Positions 27,266 to 35,799 of a stretch of DNA of 64,000 nt are shown piece by piece; position 1 is the first letter of the stretch, and every line of letters begins with the position of its first letter. The stretch covers positions 248,001 through 312,000 of the forward strand of contig UBXM01000004.1 in NCBI GenBank assembly GCA_900469445.1. The letters run 5' to 3'. The position numbers and the translations under genes are program-made. The stretch comes from Hyphomicrobiales bacterium. GTDB taxonomy: Bacteria > Pseudomonadota > Alphaproteobacteria > Rhizobiales > Rhizobiaceae. The notes beneath the pieces were generated by a model. It did not search any database. It was not told the DNA's origin and worked only from the letters and a program-made list of their open reading frames with translations.

Positions 27266-28051
27266 GTGCCGGATATCGCCTTCGAACTGCTGTTCATCCT
27301 GTTTCTTGCCGCCTGCTTTGCCGGCTTCGTCGATTCGATTGCCGGCGGTGGCGGGCTGATCACCATCCCGGTCTTGCTGATCGCGGGCATTCCACCACTT
27401 GAAGCGATCGCCACCAACAAGCTGCAGGGGCAGTTCGGCGCAGCTTCGGCGACGATCGCCTATGCCCGCAAGGGCCATGTGAACCTGCGCAGCCAGTTGC
27501 CGATGGCGCTGACGGCGATGGCGGGAGGCGCCATCGGCGCGCTGCTCGCCTCGATCGTCCCGGCCTCGCTGCTTGCGGCAGCCATCCCTTTCCTGCTCAT
27601 CGCGATCGCATTGTTCTTCGCCTTCAAGCCGAACCTTGCCGATATCGACAGTCACCGCCGGGTGACACCCTTTGTCTTCGGCCTTACCGCCATTCCGCTG
27701 ATCGGGCTTTATGACGGCGTATTCGGGCCGGGCGCAGGCTCGTTCTACATGCTTGGCTTCGTGCTTCTGGCAGGCTTCGGCATGCTGAAAGCGACAGCAC
27801 ATACAAAGCTTCTCAATTTTGGCTCGAATTTCGGTTCGTTCCTGGTCTTTGCAGCCACCGGCTCGATCCTGTGGAAGATCGGTTTGCTGATGGGCGTCGG
27901 CCAGTTCATCGGCGCGCAGATCGGCTCGGGACTGGCGATGAAAAAAGGCGCAAAGATCATCAAGCCGCTGCTGGTTCTGTCATGCCTCGTGCTGGCAACA
28001 AAGCTGCTGGCCGATCCGAACCACCCTGCCCGGCTTTGGCTGGGCTGGTAA
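27266..28051 (+). CDS. TSUP-family membrane transporter (TauE/SafE)
   Basis: About 261 residues, 7 to 8 hydrophobic segments, with the repeated family motif GFVDSIAGGGGLITIPVLL near the N-terminus and GVFGPGAGSFYMLGF in the second half. Members export or import sulfonates, sulfite, sulfoacetate or related anions. The start is uncertain: GTG at 27266 gives the usual N-terminus, but ATG at 27215 and GTG at 27257 are in frame and none has a clear ribosome site. No substrate can be deduced from neighbours. Confidence 0.85.
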   Translation: MPDIAFELLFILFLAACFAGFVDSIAGGGGLITIPVLLIAGIPPLEAIATNKLQGQFGAASATIAYARKGHVNLRSQLPMALTAMAGGAIGALLASIVPASLLAAAIPFLLIAIALFFAFKPNLADIDSHRRVTPFVFGLTAIPLIGLYDGVFGPGAGSFYMLGFVLLAGFGMLKATAHTKLLNFGSNFGSFLVFAATGSILWKIGLLMGVGQFIGAQIGSGLAMKKGAKIIKPLLVLSCLVLATKLLADPNHPARLWLGW

Positions 28052-28060
28052 AATAGTAGG

Positions 28061-28582
28061 TTAGCCCTTCATTCGAAGAGGCAGGCCGGCGGCGACGAAA
28101 AACACCTCGTCGGCGACGGCCGCGATCTGCTGATGCAGCCGTCCGGCGTGATCGCGGAATTCGCGCGCCATCTTGTTTTCCGGCACGATCCCAAGACCGA
28201 CCTCATTCGAGACAAGGATTATTTTCGCCTCGAAACTGGCGAGCTGCTCTGCCAGCTTGGCGGAGCGCGCCGCAATATTTTCATCTGCCATCATCAGATT
28301 GGTGACCCAGAGCGTGAGGCAATCCACGAGAACGACACGTCCCGGTGCGTCGATGGCACGAAGGGTGCGAACGAGCTCGACGGGTTCTTCATGCGTCACC
28401 CAAGACGGTCCGCGATCATCCTGATGCCGGGTGATACGTTCACGCATCTCGTCGTCATAGGCACGGCCTGTCGCGATATAATGCCGTTCGAGCCCTGTCG
28501 TCTGGGCCAGACGTTCGGAGAAGGCCGATTTGCCGGAGCGAGCGCCGCCAAGCACGAGAGCAGTTCTACCGGACAGGATCAT
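28061..28582 (-). CDS. cobP: Adenosylcobinamide kinase / adenosylcobinamide-phosphate guanylyltransferase
   Basis: 173 residues, CobU/CobP family. P-loop [11 protein letters not shown] at residues 9-19, [14 protein letters not shown] and the motif [20 protein letters not shown]. It phosphorylates adenosylcobinamide and adds GMP in late cobalamin assembly. The corrinoid-dependent methyl transfer genes lie a few kb downstream, but the gene is not co-transcribed with them. No cobalamin riboswitch was seen nearby. Confidence 0.93.
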   Translation of the reverse strand: MILSGRTALVLGGARSGKSAFSERLAQTTGLERHYIATGRAYDDEMRERITRHQDDRGPSWVTHEEPVELVRTLRAIDAPGRVVLVDCLTLWVTNLMMADENIAARSAKLAEQLASFEAKIILVSNEVGLGIVPENKMAREFRDHAGRLHQQIAAVADEVFFVAAGLPLRMKG

Positions 28583-28885
28583 TGGGGAAAGGTCGCGTGA
28601 AGGCCAGACGAAACCGGACGATTCGTAGATGTCAGAGGCGTCCGGTCCGTGTTCGGGTTTGTCTGGATAAGCATTGCAGACTGATCGTCGGACATGCGCG
28701 CGCCGAAGTCAACCGGGCCCAGACAATTGGGCGCAAGTGGCGGCCGTTTGCGCATTTATGGCAACTATCCTTTTTGCGACATCGAGTGACGATTTACGGA
28801 GGGGCGCGGCGGGTTCGGCAGGCGTATTGCATCCACAAAAGACAAAGCTTCGCGACCGGATCGCAGCCCCCGAGGAAACACCCAA

Positions 28886-29029
28886 ATGCTCTACGTGTTC
28901 AAGAACAGCAACGGCCTGCAGATCGCCTGGAATTCCGAGGCTCCCAAGGCATTTCGACAGTCGCGCGCGTCCGACAATACACGGCGCATGTCGATATTCG
29001 GCTTCATCAGAACGTCGAATTCCGGCTGA
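28886..29029 (+). CDS. Possible small protein, 47 residues
   Basis: A short frame beginning MLYVFKNSNGLQIAW and ending FIRTSNSG, preceded by GAGGAA 8 bases before the ATG. The ribosome site is good and the composition is protein-like at first, but the C-terminal part is ordinary and no family is recognised. It lies in a long stretch otherwise lacking genes. Confidence 0.4.
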   Translation: MLYVFKNSNGLQIAWNSEAPKAFRQSRASDNTRRMSIFGFIRTSNSG

Positions 29030-29753
29030 GCCGGACCTGGCCGATCGTCACAATATTGCTTGAGGAATGGTCGACGGCGCAAAAGGCCGACAGGAGGTCC
29101 GTGACCGCCGCTCACATGAGCCGCTAGCATAGGCCAACACCACGACGAAACCCAGCCATATGGAAACTGCACGAAGCAGATAAGGGGCGACCGGTACGCA
29201 CTACAAAAAACCGGCGCCGCTAGCGGAGCTTTCGTCCGCCCCAGATATTTAGCGCGACTTCCTTACCGGATGGTTATTGGCGGATACGCAGTGCGTGCAA
29301 TATTTCGCTGTCGCGTATTTTTTTGACTGTATCTCGATTTTTCCGAAAATTTTCCGCGCCGCGAATTGGCTACAAAACGTCAAATCTCGGGCGTGACATT
29401 GCCGTTGTTTGTGATCGCACCAACATCGAGCAAAGAATAACAGCGCAGATAGGCGGCAATTGATCGTTTTTAGACCTTCAATACAGCGCGCATCACGCAA
29501 TTCCGAAGTTTTATGCGGAACTCCGGATAAGCAGAACTCACAGCTGCTGTTGATTTATTTGATGAAAGCCGTACGCTGCCAGCGCTGACAGGAAAATGCG
29601 CCCTATCTGGGGCAGTTGCCAGATAGCAAAGACGCATCAGACAGCGACCATATTTACGGGCGCGGCAATGCTGCTCCCAGGCGCATCATCACGGATTTCG
29701 GAAACCCCGGCTCCATGTATCGATTGTCAACACCAAGACTGGGAGGTCTTACG
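29030..29753. other. Long non-coding stretch before the betaine importer
   Basis: No convincing gene is seen on either strand. The middle (about 29260-29600) is noticeably richer in A and T than the surroundings. A hairpin with arms CTATCTGG (29603-29610) and CCAGATAG (29619-29626) lies about 130 bases upstream of the importer start. The region could hold the importer promoter with a long leader, or a small RNA. The preceding part, 28583-28885, also shows nothing recognisable. Confidence 0.5.
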
Positions 29754-30749
29754 ATGCAGAAACTCCTCGCTTCCACCATCTTTGCAGCCGGTCTTTATGG
29801 GTTCGCCGGAACAGCCCAGGCGGACTGTGGTTCCATCTCGATTGCCGAAATGAACTGGGCTTCTGCCGGCGTTGCGGCAAATGTCGACAAGATCATTCTT
29901 GAAGAAGGTTACGGCTGTACCGTCGAACTGGTGACCGGCGACACAATGCCGACCTTCACATCGATGAACGAGAAGGGGCAGCCGGACATGGCGCCGGAAT
30001 TCTGGATCAATGCCGTGCGCACCCCGCTCGACGCGGCCGTCAAGGAAGGAAGGCTGATCGAAGCCGCCGAAATTCTTGCCGATGGCGCAGTCGAAGGCTG
30101 GTGGATCCCGAAATTTCTTGCCGACGCCCATCCCGACATCAAGACGGTGGAGGATGCGCTCAAACATCCGGAGCTCTTCCCTGCCCCTGAAGATCCGTCC
30201 AAGGCTGCCGTCACCAACTGCCCCTCGGGCTGGAATTGCCAGGTTTCGACCGCCAATCTCTACAAGGCGATCGGCGCCAAGGACAAGGGCTTCGAGCTTG
30301 TCGATACCGGTTCTGCGGCCGGTCTTGACGGTTCGATCGCCGGTGCATTTGAAAAAAAGACCGGCTGGCTGGGCTATTACTGGGCGCCGACCGCCATTCT
30401 CGGCAAATACGAAATGGTGAAGCTCTCCTTCGATGTGCCGCATGACAAGGCCAGCTGGGATGCCTGCACCGCGGTTCCAGATTGCCCGGATCCAAAGGTC
30501 AATTCCTACCCGACCTCACAGGCCTTTACCGTCGTGACCAAGCAATTCGCCGACAAGGCGGGTGTGGCGATGGACTATATCAAGGCCCGGAAATGGAGCA
30601 ACGCCACCGTTAACGGAATCCTTGCCTGGCAAACAGACAATCAGGGAACGAATGCGGACGCCGCCAAGCACTTCCTGGAAACGCAGCCGGACATCTGGAC
30701 CAAATGGGTCTCGCCGGAAGTCGCGGAAAAGGTGAAAGAATCGCTTTGA
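29754..30749 (+). CDS. Glycine-betaine/proline-type ABC transporter binding protein
   Basis: 331 residues with a signal peptide (MQKLLASTIFAAGLYGFAGTAQA then DCGSISIAEMNW), OpuAC/ProX substrate-binding family. It should bind a quaternary ammonium compound in the periplasm. Aromatic residues for a betaine cage are plausible (EGWWIPKF, GWLGYYW), and several Cys pairs (TNCPSGWNC, DACTAVPDC) may form disulfides. ATG follows GGGAGGT. First gene of a three-gene importer; a hairpin follows it. The downstream betaine and corrinoid genes favour glycine betaine, proline betaine or a related compound. Confidence 0.92.
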   Translation: MQKLLASTIFAAGLYGFAGTAQADCGSISIAEMNWASAGVAANVDKIILEEGYGCTVELVTGDTMPTFTSMNEKGQPDMAPEFWINAVRTPLDAAVKEGRLIEAAEILADGAVEGWWIPKFLADAHPDIKTVEDALKHPELFPAPEDPSKAAVTNCPSGWNCQVSTANLYKAIGAKDKGFELVDTGSAAGLDGSIAGAFEKKTGWLGYYWAPTAILGKYEMVKLSFDVPHDKASWDACTAVPDCPDPKVNSYPTSQAFTVVTKQFADKAGVAMDYIKARKWSNATVNGILAWQTDNQGTNADAAKHFLETQPDIWTKWVSPEVAEKVKESL

Positions 30750-30760
30750 TGAAGGTGTCA

Positions 30761-30783
30761 GAGGTGGCGGCTTTCGCCACCTC
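30761..30783 (+). promoter_or_regulatory. Hairpin after the betaine-binding protein gene
   Basis: GAGGTGGCG (30761-30769), 5-base loop, CGCCACCTC (30775-30783), no T-run. Position directly after the binding-protein gene suggests transcript stabilisation and lower expression of the permease and ATPase genes. Confidence 0.65.
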
Positions 30784-30962
30784 TCTATAGGATGACGTCG
30801 CGAGCCCTGTAACATGATGTCGTTCATGGGAGAGCCGCGCGCGATGTCGTCCGCAATGATTGCCAGCCCGTGCAATAAACAGTGCCGGAAAGCCATGCCG
30901 GCAAGACGCTTGAGCGACACCGCGCGTGCAAGACGAAAACTGGCAAAAACAAGGGGAAAAGC

Positions 30963-31871
30963 ATGGCGATCTGCGAGTTCCTGCCGCGAGTCTTCTGTCG
31001 GTTCCCGGCCATTAGCGACAGTTCCATCCGCGATGCGCGCAAGGTGATTGACGATGGCTTCAAGGGGCTGGTGCGCGAATATGGCAGCGTCATCGATATC
31101 ATCGTGCGGCCGCTTCAGTGGTTTCTGAACTACCTGGAAAGGCTGTTCACCACATCGCCATGGACGGTCGTGCTGATCATCATGCTGCTGATCGTCTATT
31201 TCGGCAGCCGCAGCATCCGCATCACCATCGGCACTGCGATCGGGATGATCTTCATCGGCATTTTCGGCCTGTGGGAAGATACGATGACGACCCTTGCGAT
31301 CGTCACCGTCTCGACGCTGATCGCAATCGTCATCGGCCTGCCGATCGGCATCCTGATGGCCCGCTCAGACAGGATCCAGGGCGTCATCAACCCGGTTCTC
31401 GACGTGATGCAGACGATGCCGAGCTTCGTCTATCTGATCCCGGTCGTGGTGATTTTCGGCATCGGCAAGGTCCCGGGGCTGATCGCCGTCGTCATCTACG
31501 CCGTGCCGCCGATGATCCGGCTCACCAATCTCGGTATACGGCTGGTCGACAAGGAAGTGCTGGAAGCGGCGGACGCATTCGGCTCCTCCCCCGGCCAGAA
31601 GCTCTGGAACGTGCAGATGCCGCTGGCACTGCCGACGATCATGGCCGGCATCAACCAGACGATCATGATGTCGCTGGCGATGGTGGTCGTTGCATCGATG
31701 GTCGGCGTCGGCGGGCTGGGTCGCAACACACTGCAGGCGATCAACAACCAGTTCTTCACCTTCGGTTTCCTCAACGGTTTTGCGCTCGTTGCGATCGCGA
31801 TCATCTTCGATCGGACCAGCCAGGCCTTCGGCAAACGTCTTCAGCGTCACTCGGAGGTAGTGCATGGCTAG
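30963..31871 (+). CDS. Glycine-betaine-type ABC transporter permease (ProW type)
   Basis: 302 residues, with membrane segments from about residue 57 onward and the BPD_transp_1 domain in the C-terminal two thirds. The EAA-like loop reads LEAADAFGSSPGQKLWNVQMPLALP (about 200-225), as in ProW/OpuAB. ATG follows AAGGGGAAAAGC. Its last 8 bases overlap the ATPase gene. The N-terminal 55 residues are amphipathic and may be cytoplasmic. Confidence 0.93.
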   Translation: MAICEFLPRVFCRFPAISDSSIRDARKVIDDGFKGLVREYGSVIDIIVRPLQWFLNYLERLFTTSPWTVVLIIMLLIVYFGSRSIRITIGTAIGMIFIGIFGLWEDTMTTLAIVTVSTLIAIVIGLPIGILMARSDRIQGVINPVLDVMQTMPSFVYLIPVVVIFGIGKVPGLIAVVIYAVPPMIRLTNLGIRLVDKEVLEAADAFGSSPGQKLWNVQMPLALPTIMAGINQTIMMSLAMVVVASMVGVGGLGRNTLQAINNQFFTFGFLNGFALVAIAIIFDRTSQAFGKRLQRHSEVVHG

Positions 31872-32916
31872 TCATGGCATCGAGATCAAAGGCCTCTACA
31901 AGATCTTCGGGCCGAATGCCCGCCAGCATGTGGAAGCCGTCAGGAACGGGCTTTCCAAAGCGGAACTCAACGAGCGTTACGCACATGTGCTGGGCCTGAA
32001 GGATATCAACATCTCCATGCCGGCCGGTGGCATTACCGTCGTCATGGGGCTGTCCGGCTCCGGCAAGTCAACGCTGATCCGCCATATCAACCGGCTGATC
32101 GAGCCGACCTATGGCGAGGTCATCTATGATGGCGTCAATATTTGCGGCATGAACGAGCGGGCGTTACGCGACTTCCGCCGCCACAAGACGGCGATGGTGT
32201 TCCAGAAATTCGCGCTTCTGCCGCACCGGACGGTGATCGAAAATACCGTCTACGGGCTCGATATTCAGGGTATCTCGCGCTCGGAAAGCACGAAGAAAGG
32301 CCAATACTGGATTGAGCGCGTGGGGCTATCCGGTTTCGAGAACCACTATCCGAACCAGCTTTCGGGCGGCATGCAGCAGCGTGTCGGCCTTGCCCGTGCG
32401 CTCACCAACGATGCCGACATCCTATTGATGGACGAGGCCTATTCGGCGCTCGACCCACTGATCCGCGTCGACATGCAGACCGTTTTGCTCGACCTGCAGG
32501 CGGAACTGAAGAAGACCGTCGTCTTCATCACCCACGACCTCGATGAAGCACTCAGACTGGGCGACAAGATCACCATTCTTCGCGATGGCCAGGTCGTGCA
32601 GCAGGGAACCGGCCAGGAAATCGTATTGTCACCGGCCGACGACTACATCACCGCCTTCGTCAAGGAAGTGAACCGCGGCCGGGTGATCCAGGCGAAAACA
32701 GTGATGAAGCCGTTCGATGGATTGACGGAAGGCGCCCGCATCGAGGCGACGACCACGCTCGAGGCCGCCGCCAAGACGATGACGGAGAGCGGTCAGACCA
32801 AGGCAACGATCACCGACGAAGCGGGAACGCCGGTCGGAACACTCGACCTGCAAACGATGATCGCAGCGATGGTCACGCCTGCCGGTTCGGATGCTTCAAA
32901 GATGGCGGCCGAGTGA
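31864..32916 (+). CDS. Glycine-betaine-type ABC transporter ATPase (ProV type)
   Basis: 350 residues. Walker A GLSGSGKST near residue 62-70, signature LSGGMQQRV, and the ProV-type Walker B MDEAYSALDP. A C-terminal region of about 90 residues corresponds to the CBS-like regulatory part of ProV, though it is shorter than the tandem CBS of E. coli. ATG follows CGGAGGTAGTGC. Last gene of the importer operon; Bmt follows after about 100 bases. Confidence 0.94.
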   Translation: MASHGIEIKGLYKIFGPNARQHVEAVRNGLSKAELNERYAHVLGLKDINISMPAGGITVVMGLSGSGKSTLIRHINRLIEPTYGEVIYDGVNICGMNERALRDFRRHKTAMVFQKFALLPHRTVIENTVYGLDIQGISRSESTKKGQYWIERVGLSGFENHYPNQLSGGMQQRVGLARALTNDADILLMDEAYSALDPLIRVDMQTVLLDLQAELKKTVVFITHDLDEALRLGDKITILRDGQVVQQGTGQEIVLSPADDYITAFVKEVNRGRVIQAKTVMKPFDGLTEGARIEATTTLEAAAKTMTESGQTKATITDEAGTPVGTLDLQTMIAAMVTPAGSDASKMAAE

Positions 32917-32972
32917 AGGCGGAAACAGAGGCGCCAGCGTCGCAGCCGACACATTCCCTGTCGATTGAAAGC

Positions 32973-32992
32973 ATATAAAGGGATCTTTATAT
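32973..32992. promoter_or_regulatory. Perfect 20-bp operator-like palindrome before bmt
   Basis: ATATAAAG, GGAT, CTTTATAT: two perfect 8-base arms with a 4-base centre, ending 27 bases before the bmt ATG. The A+T-rich symmetrical form resembles operators predicted for ArsR-type methionine-cycle regulators (SahR) in alphaproteobacteria; this comparison is from memory. Confidence 0.7.
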
Positions 32993-33019
32993 CTGACTTT
33001 CGGTTTTCAGGAGGATGCC

Positions 33020-34033
33020 ATGCCGACGACCAATGCCTTGACCGCTCTCATCGCTGAAAAAGGTGTTCTTCTGGCGGATGGCGCCACCGGGACCAATCTG
33101 TTTCCCGCCGGTCTCGAAGCAGGCGAAGCGCCAGAACTGTGGAACGAGGCGCATCCCGAGCGGATCACCAAACTGCATCAGGATTTCGTTGATGCGGGTG
33201 CCGACATCATCCTGACGAATACTTTTGGCGGCACGCGCCACCGGCTGAAGCTGCATCACGCACAGGACCGGGTGTTTGCGCTCAACAAGCAAGCGGCAGA
33301 GATCGCACGCGCAGTCGCCGATGGCGCTGGGCGCAAGGTGATCGTTGCGGGTTCGGTCGGGCCAACCGGCGAGTTGCTGATACCGCTCGGTGCCTTGTCC
33401 TACGAGGATGCCGTTCAAGCCTTTGTCGAGCAGATGGAGGGATTGAAGGCCGGTGGGGTGGATGTCGCCTGGATCGAGACCATGTCGGCGGCGGACGAAA
33501 TCCGTGCGGCGGCGGAAGCGGCGGTGAAGGTCGGCCTGCCCTATACCTATACCGGATCCTTCGATACCGCCGGCAAGACGATGATGGGGCTGAACCCCAA
33601 GGACATTCACGGGGTTGCAGCCGATATCGGCAGCGGGCCGGAAGCGGTCGGAGCCAATTGCGGCGTCGGCGCTTCCGATATCCTGTCTTCGCTGCTCGAC
33701 ATGACGGAGGCGGCACCGGATGCGATCACCATCGTGAAGGGCAATTGCGGCATTCCGGAATTTCGCGGATCGGAAATCCATTATTCCGGCACGCCGCCGC
33801 TGATGGCGGAATATGCCAGACTTGCCCGCGACGCCGGAGCAACAATCATCGGGGGATGCTGCGGCACGTCCTGCGAGCATCTTGCGGCGATGCGTGCAGC
33901 TCTCGACGGTTATACACCGCGTCCTCGCCCCACAATCGAGGAAATCGTCGACAAGATCGGCCCACTCCGCAATAAGACGGCGAGTGAATCCGGTGGCGAT
34001 TCCGGCCGCGAGCGCCGTCGTCGCCGGAGCTGA
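33020..34033 (+). CDS. bmt: Betaine-homocysteine S-methyltransferase
   Basis: 337 residues, homocysteine methyltransferase fold. The zinc ligands are Cys214 (GANCGVG), Cys280 and Cys281 (GGCCGT); the N-terminus has DGATGTNLF. It moves a methyl group from glycine betaine to homocysteine, giving methionine and dimethylglycine, as shown for Bmt of Sinorhizobium. ATG follows AGGAGGATGCC. The last 15 residues are an odd polar tail ending SGRERRRRRS, a feature shared in kind with three corrinoid-system proteins downstream. A role accepting methyl groups from the corrinoid protein is an alternative. Confidence 0.9.
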   Translation: MPTTNALTALIAEKGVLLADGATGTNLFPAGLEAGEAPELWNEAHPERITKLHQDFVDAGADIILTNTFGGTRHRLKLHHAQDRVFALNKQAAEIARAVADGAGRKVIVAGSVGPTGELLIPLGALSYEDAVQAFVEQMEGLKAGGVDVAWIETMSAADEIRAAAEAAVKVGLPYTYTGSFDTAGKTMMGLNPKDIHGVAADIGSGPEAVGANCGVGASDILSSLLDMTEAAPDAITIVKGNCGIPEFRGSEIHYSGTPPLMAEYARLARDAGATIIGGCCGTSCEHLAAMRAALDGYTPRPRPTIEEIVDKIGPLRNKTASESGGDSGRERRRRRS

Positions 34034-34052
34034 AGGCAACGGGGAAAAGTGC

Positions 34053-34403
34053 ATGAGCAGCGTATCGCCAATCGGAAATCGCGAGACCATCGCCGAAGGG
34101 CTCACCAACCTTTCGGACGACAATCAGAACTGGCTGAAGCTCCTGATGGAAAACCCGGCGCAGGACGACCTGATGCTGGCCGGCATCCATCTCTATCTCG
34201 ACCAGGCTTCCGAAGGACGTTTCCTCAATACGCTGAAGCTTGAAAAATGTGGCGAATGGATCGGCCACTCGGCGCCGGACCGGCTGCAGATCCGCCTGAC
34301 GGAAGCGGCGAAATCCAGCCAGCATCCGGCCTACCAGGCGTTCAAGCAGGGGCTGGCCAGCTCCGGCGGTCTGGAGCGGGCCTATCCCAAGGCACCGGTC
34401 TAG
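34053..34403 (+). CDS. Conserved-looking protein of unknown function downstream of bmt
   Basis: 116 residues, soluble and largely helical (ETIAEGLTNLSDDNQNWLKL, then LMLAGIHLYLDQASEGRFL). No family is recognised. The ATG lies 19 bases after bmt with GGGGAA upstream, so it is probably co-transcribed with bmt. One Cys (LEKCGEW), no membrane segment. Codon use matches the neighbours. Confidence 0.75.
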   Translation: MSSVSPIGNRETIAEGLTNLSDDNQNWLKLLMENPAQDDLMLAGIHLYLDQASEGRFLNTLKLEKCGEWIGHSAPDRLQIRLTEAAKSSQHPAYQAFKQGLASSGGLERAYPKAPV

Positions 34404-34422
34404 GTGAACACCTCAACATGCC

Positions 34423-34450
34423 GAAGGCGAAAGCTGGCACTTTCGCCTTC
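34423..34450. terminator. Terminator-like hairpin between convergent genes
   Basis: An 11-bp stem, GAAGGCGAAAG (34423-34433) with CTTTCGCCTTC (34440-34450), and a 6-base loop. It lies between the bmt unit and a converging hypothetical gene. The T-run is poor. Confidence 0.7.
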
Positions 34451-34473
34451 CCAAAACATGTCAGGATTTTTGT

Positions 34474-34821
34474 TCAGGCCGCGGCAGCGGTTTCAGACAC
34501 ATCGTCCAGCAGAAAATAAGCAATGACATGCCCCGTGTTGTCCCGCAGGCCGCCATCGGCGGGGTGCCACGCATGATAATGGGGGTTGTTGGTGATCAGC
34601 GTGATCGCCTTGCCGGCAAATTTCCCCGCAAGCCGATACCGTGCTTCCGCCAACGGCCAAATCCGCTCAAAATCCTGCTGCGGGATGCTAATCTTCAAAG
34701 CCTTGCGGTTAATCGCGTCATGGGGCATGCCGTCCTTGCTGACAAATGCGGGCGCTTCCAGCGTCACCTGTTCGGCATCGTCGATGATGTAGGCGTATTC
34801 TTCAGGCCACATGCGTTTCAT
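34474..34821 (-). CDS. Hypothetical protein, 115 residues
   Basis: Good ribosome site (GGGAGGAG, 7 bases before ATG) and normal codon use support a real gene. The protein is soluble, with MKRMWPEEYAYIIDDAEQV at the start and ITNNPHYHAWHPADGG in the second half. The His/Trp cluster HYHAWH could bind a metal or ligand, but no family is recognised. It stands alone between the bmt unit and the glycan genes. Confidence 0.7.
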   Translation of the reverse strand: MKRMWPEEYAYIIDDAEQVTLEAPAFVSKDGMPHDAINRKALKISIPQQDFERIWPLAEARYRLAGKFAGKAITLITNNPHYHAWHPADGGLRDNTGHVIAYFLLDDVSETAAAA

Positions 34822-35028
34822 AAAATCACTCCTCCCAGGTGTTTCTATCGGTCAGCGAGATGAATGTAGCGCGTCTGTCCTGCGACACAACATCCATTGT
34901 GACGCGCTACACCCGGACGGCTCCTGCCCTTTGCGATTGACCGTATTTTCTGGAAGAAGGCTCCTCAGTGTCGAAACATGAGGAGCGGAACTCAGGCCCG
35001 TTTCTGATGGGCGCGCAGACGTGGAAAA

Positions 35029-35748
35029 TCAGCCCCCAGTCTTCAATCCATCGGATTCGCCGATAAGCCAAAGCATCGAGCTGGCGTTCAGCCTGGGAGT
35101 TGCCGGGCGATTGACGACGACCGAACGGGTTTTCCGACGCGTTCCAAAAATCAGATCGGCATATTTGCTTTCAAGATCGCGCTCGTAGTCATCGACAAAG
35201 ACATGCGTGGAATTGCTGCCGATTTGCGAAGCCCAGGCAATAGGGAATGCCCGCCCCGGATATTGAGCACCCCATCCCATAGGACCATCAACGATGATCA
35301 CGTCCCAATGTCTCTCCGTAAGGACAGCCGGAATGTGGGCCGCTGCCTGTATGGTCGAAACCGGATCGGACAGGGATTTCGACACCGACGTCGGATATTT
35401 GATGTGCTCGACGTTCAGATGCGCGTGCTTGGTCTTTACCTTCGCAATCCAGTCCAGCGCATCCTCGACGAACAGCGTGTGGCCCTCGGCGTTGATTTCC
35501 GCCCAGAGGGGACTGTCGTTGCCGAGACCGAAAACGAGGAGATTGCAATTGGGGCCTCGCGAGCAAATGGCCGCCGCGACGATCTCGATCTGGGCCGTCG
35601 ACATCTGAATCTCGTTTGTGTAGTACCGCTCGATGGCAGAGTTCACGATGCCACCGGCCGGACCGGCCGGTGCCGACATTGCGGACAGGATGGGATCATT
35701 TGCCCCATCGAACCGGAAACCCGAATTTTTCAATTCATTCTCAATCAT
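35029..35748 (-). CDS. DUF579 / glucuronoxylan methyltransferase-like protein
   Basis: 239 residues resembling plant GXMT/IRX15 proteins, which methylate glucuronic acid on xylan or affect xylan deposition. Matching motifs: CNLLVFGLGNDSPLWAEIN, HTLFVEDALDWI, WDVIIVDGPMGW with YPGRAFPI, and HVFVDDYERDLESKYA. The first is the SAM-binding loop and the Asp-rich second is near the active site. No membrane anchor is seen, unlike in plants. It follows a glycosyltransferase-methyltransferase gene by 51 bases on the same strand, so it may modify a surface glycan. Substrate is not predictable. Confidence 0.75.
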   Translation of the reverse strand: MIENELKNSGFRFDGANDPILSAMSAPAGPAGGIVNSAIERYYTNEIQMSTAQIEIVAAAICSRGPNCNLLVFGLGNDSPLWAEINAEGHTLFVEDALDWIAKVKTKHAHLNVEHIKYPTSVSKSLSDPVSTIQAAAHIPAVLTERHWDVIIVDGPMGWGAQYPGRAFPIAWASQIGSNSTHVFVDDYERDLESKYADLIFGTRRKTRSVVVNRPATPRLNASSMLWLIGESDGLKTGG

Positions 35749-35799
35749 TACCGCTCCTGAAGACCCGAGACTTTATCGCTGACATTTCAATCGTGTCGC

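Noticed and set aside
28583..28760. Cobalamin riboswitch upstream of cobP or the betaine importer
   Set aside because: No B12-box-like sequence or expected fold elements were found.
28582..29127. Open frame of 181 codons after cobP
   Set aside because: Arg-rich, no ribosome site at a sensible place, no recognisable motif; overlaps the more plausible 47-codon frame.
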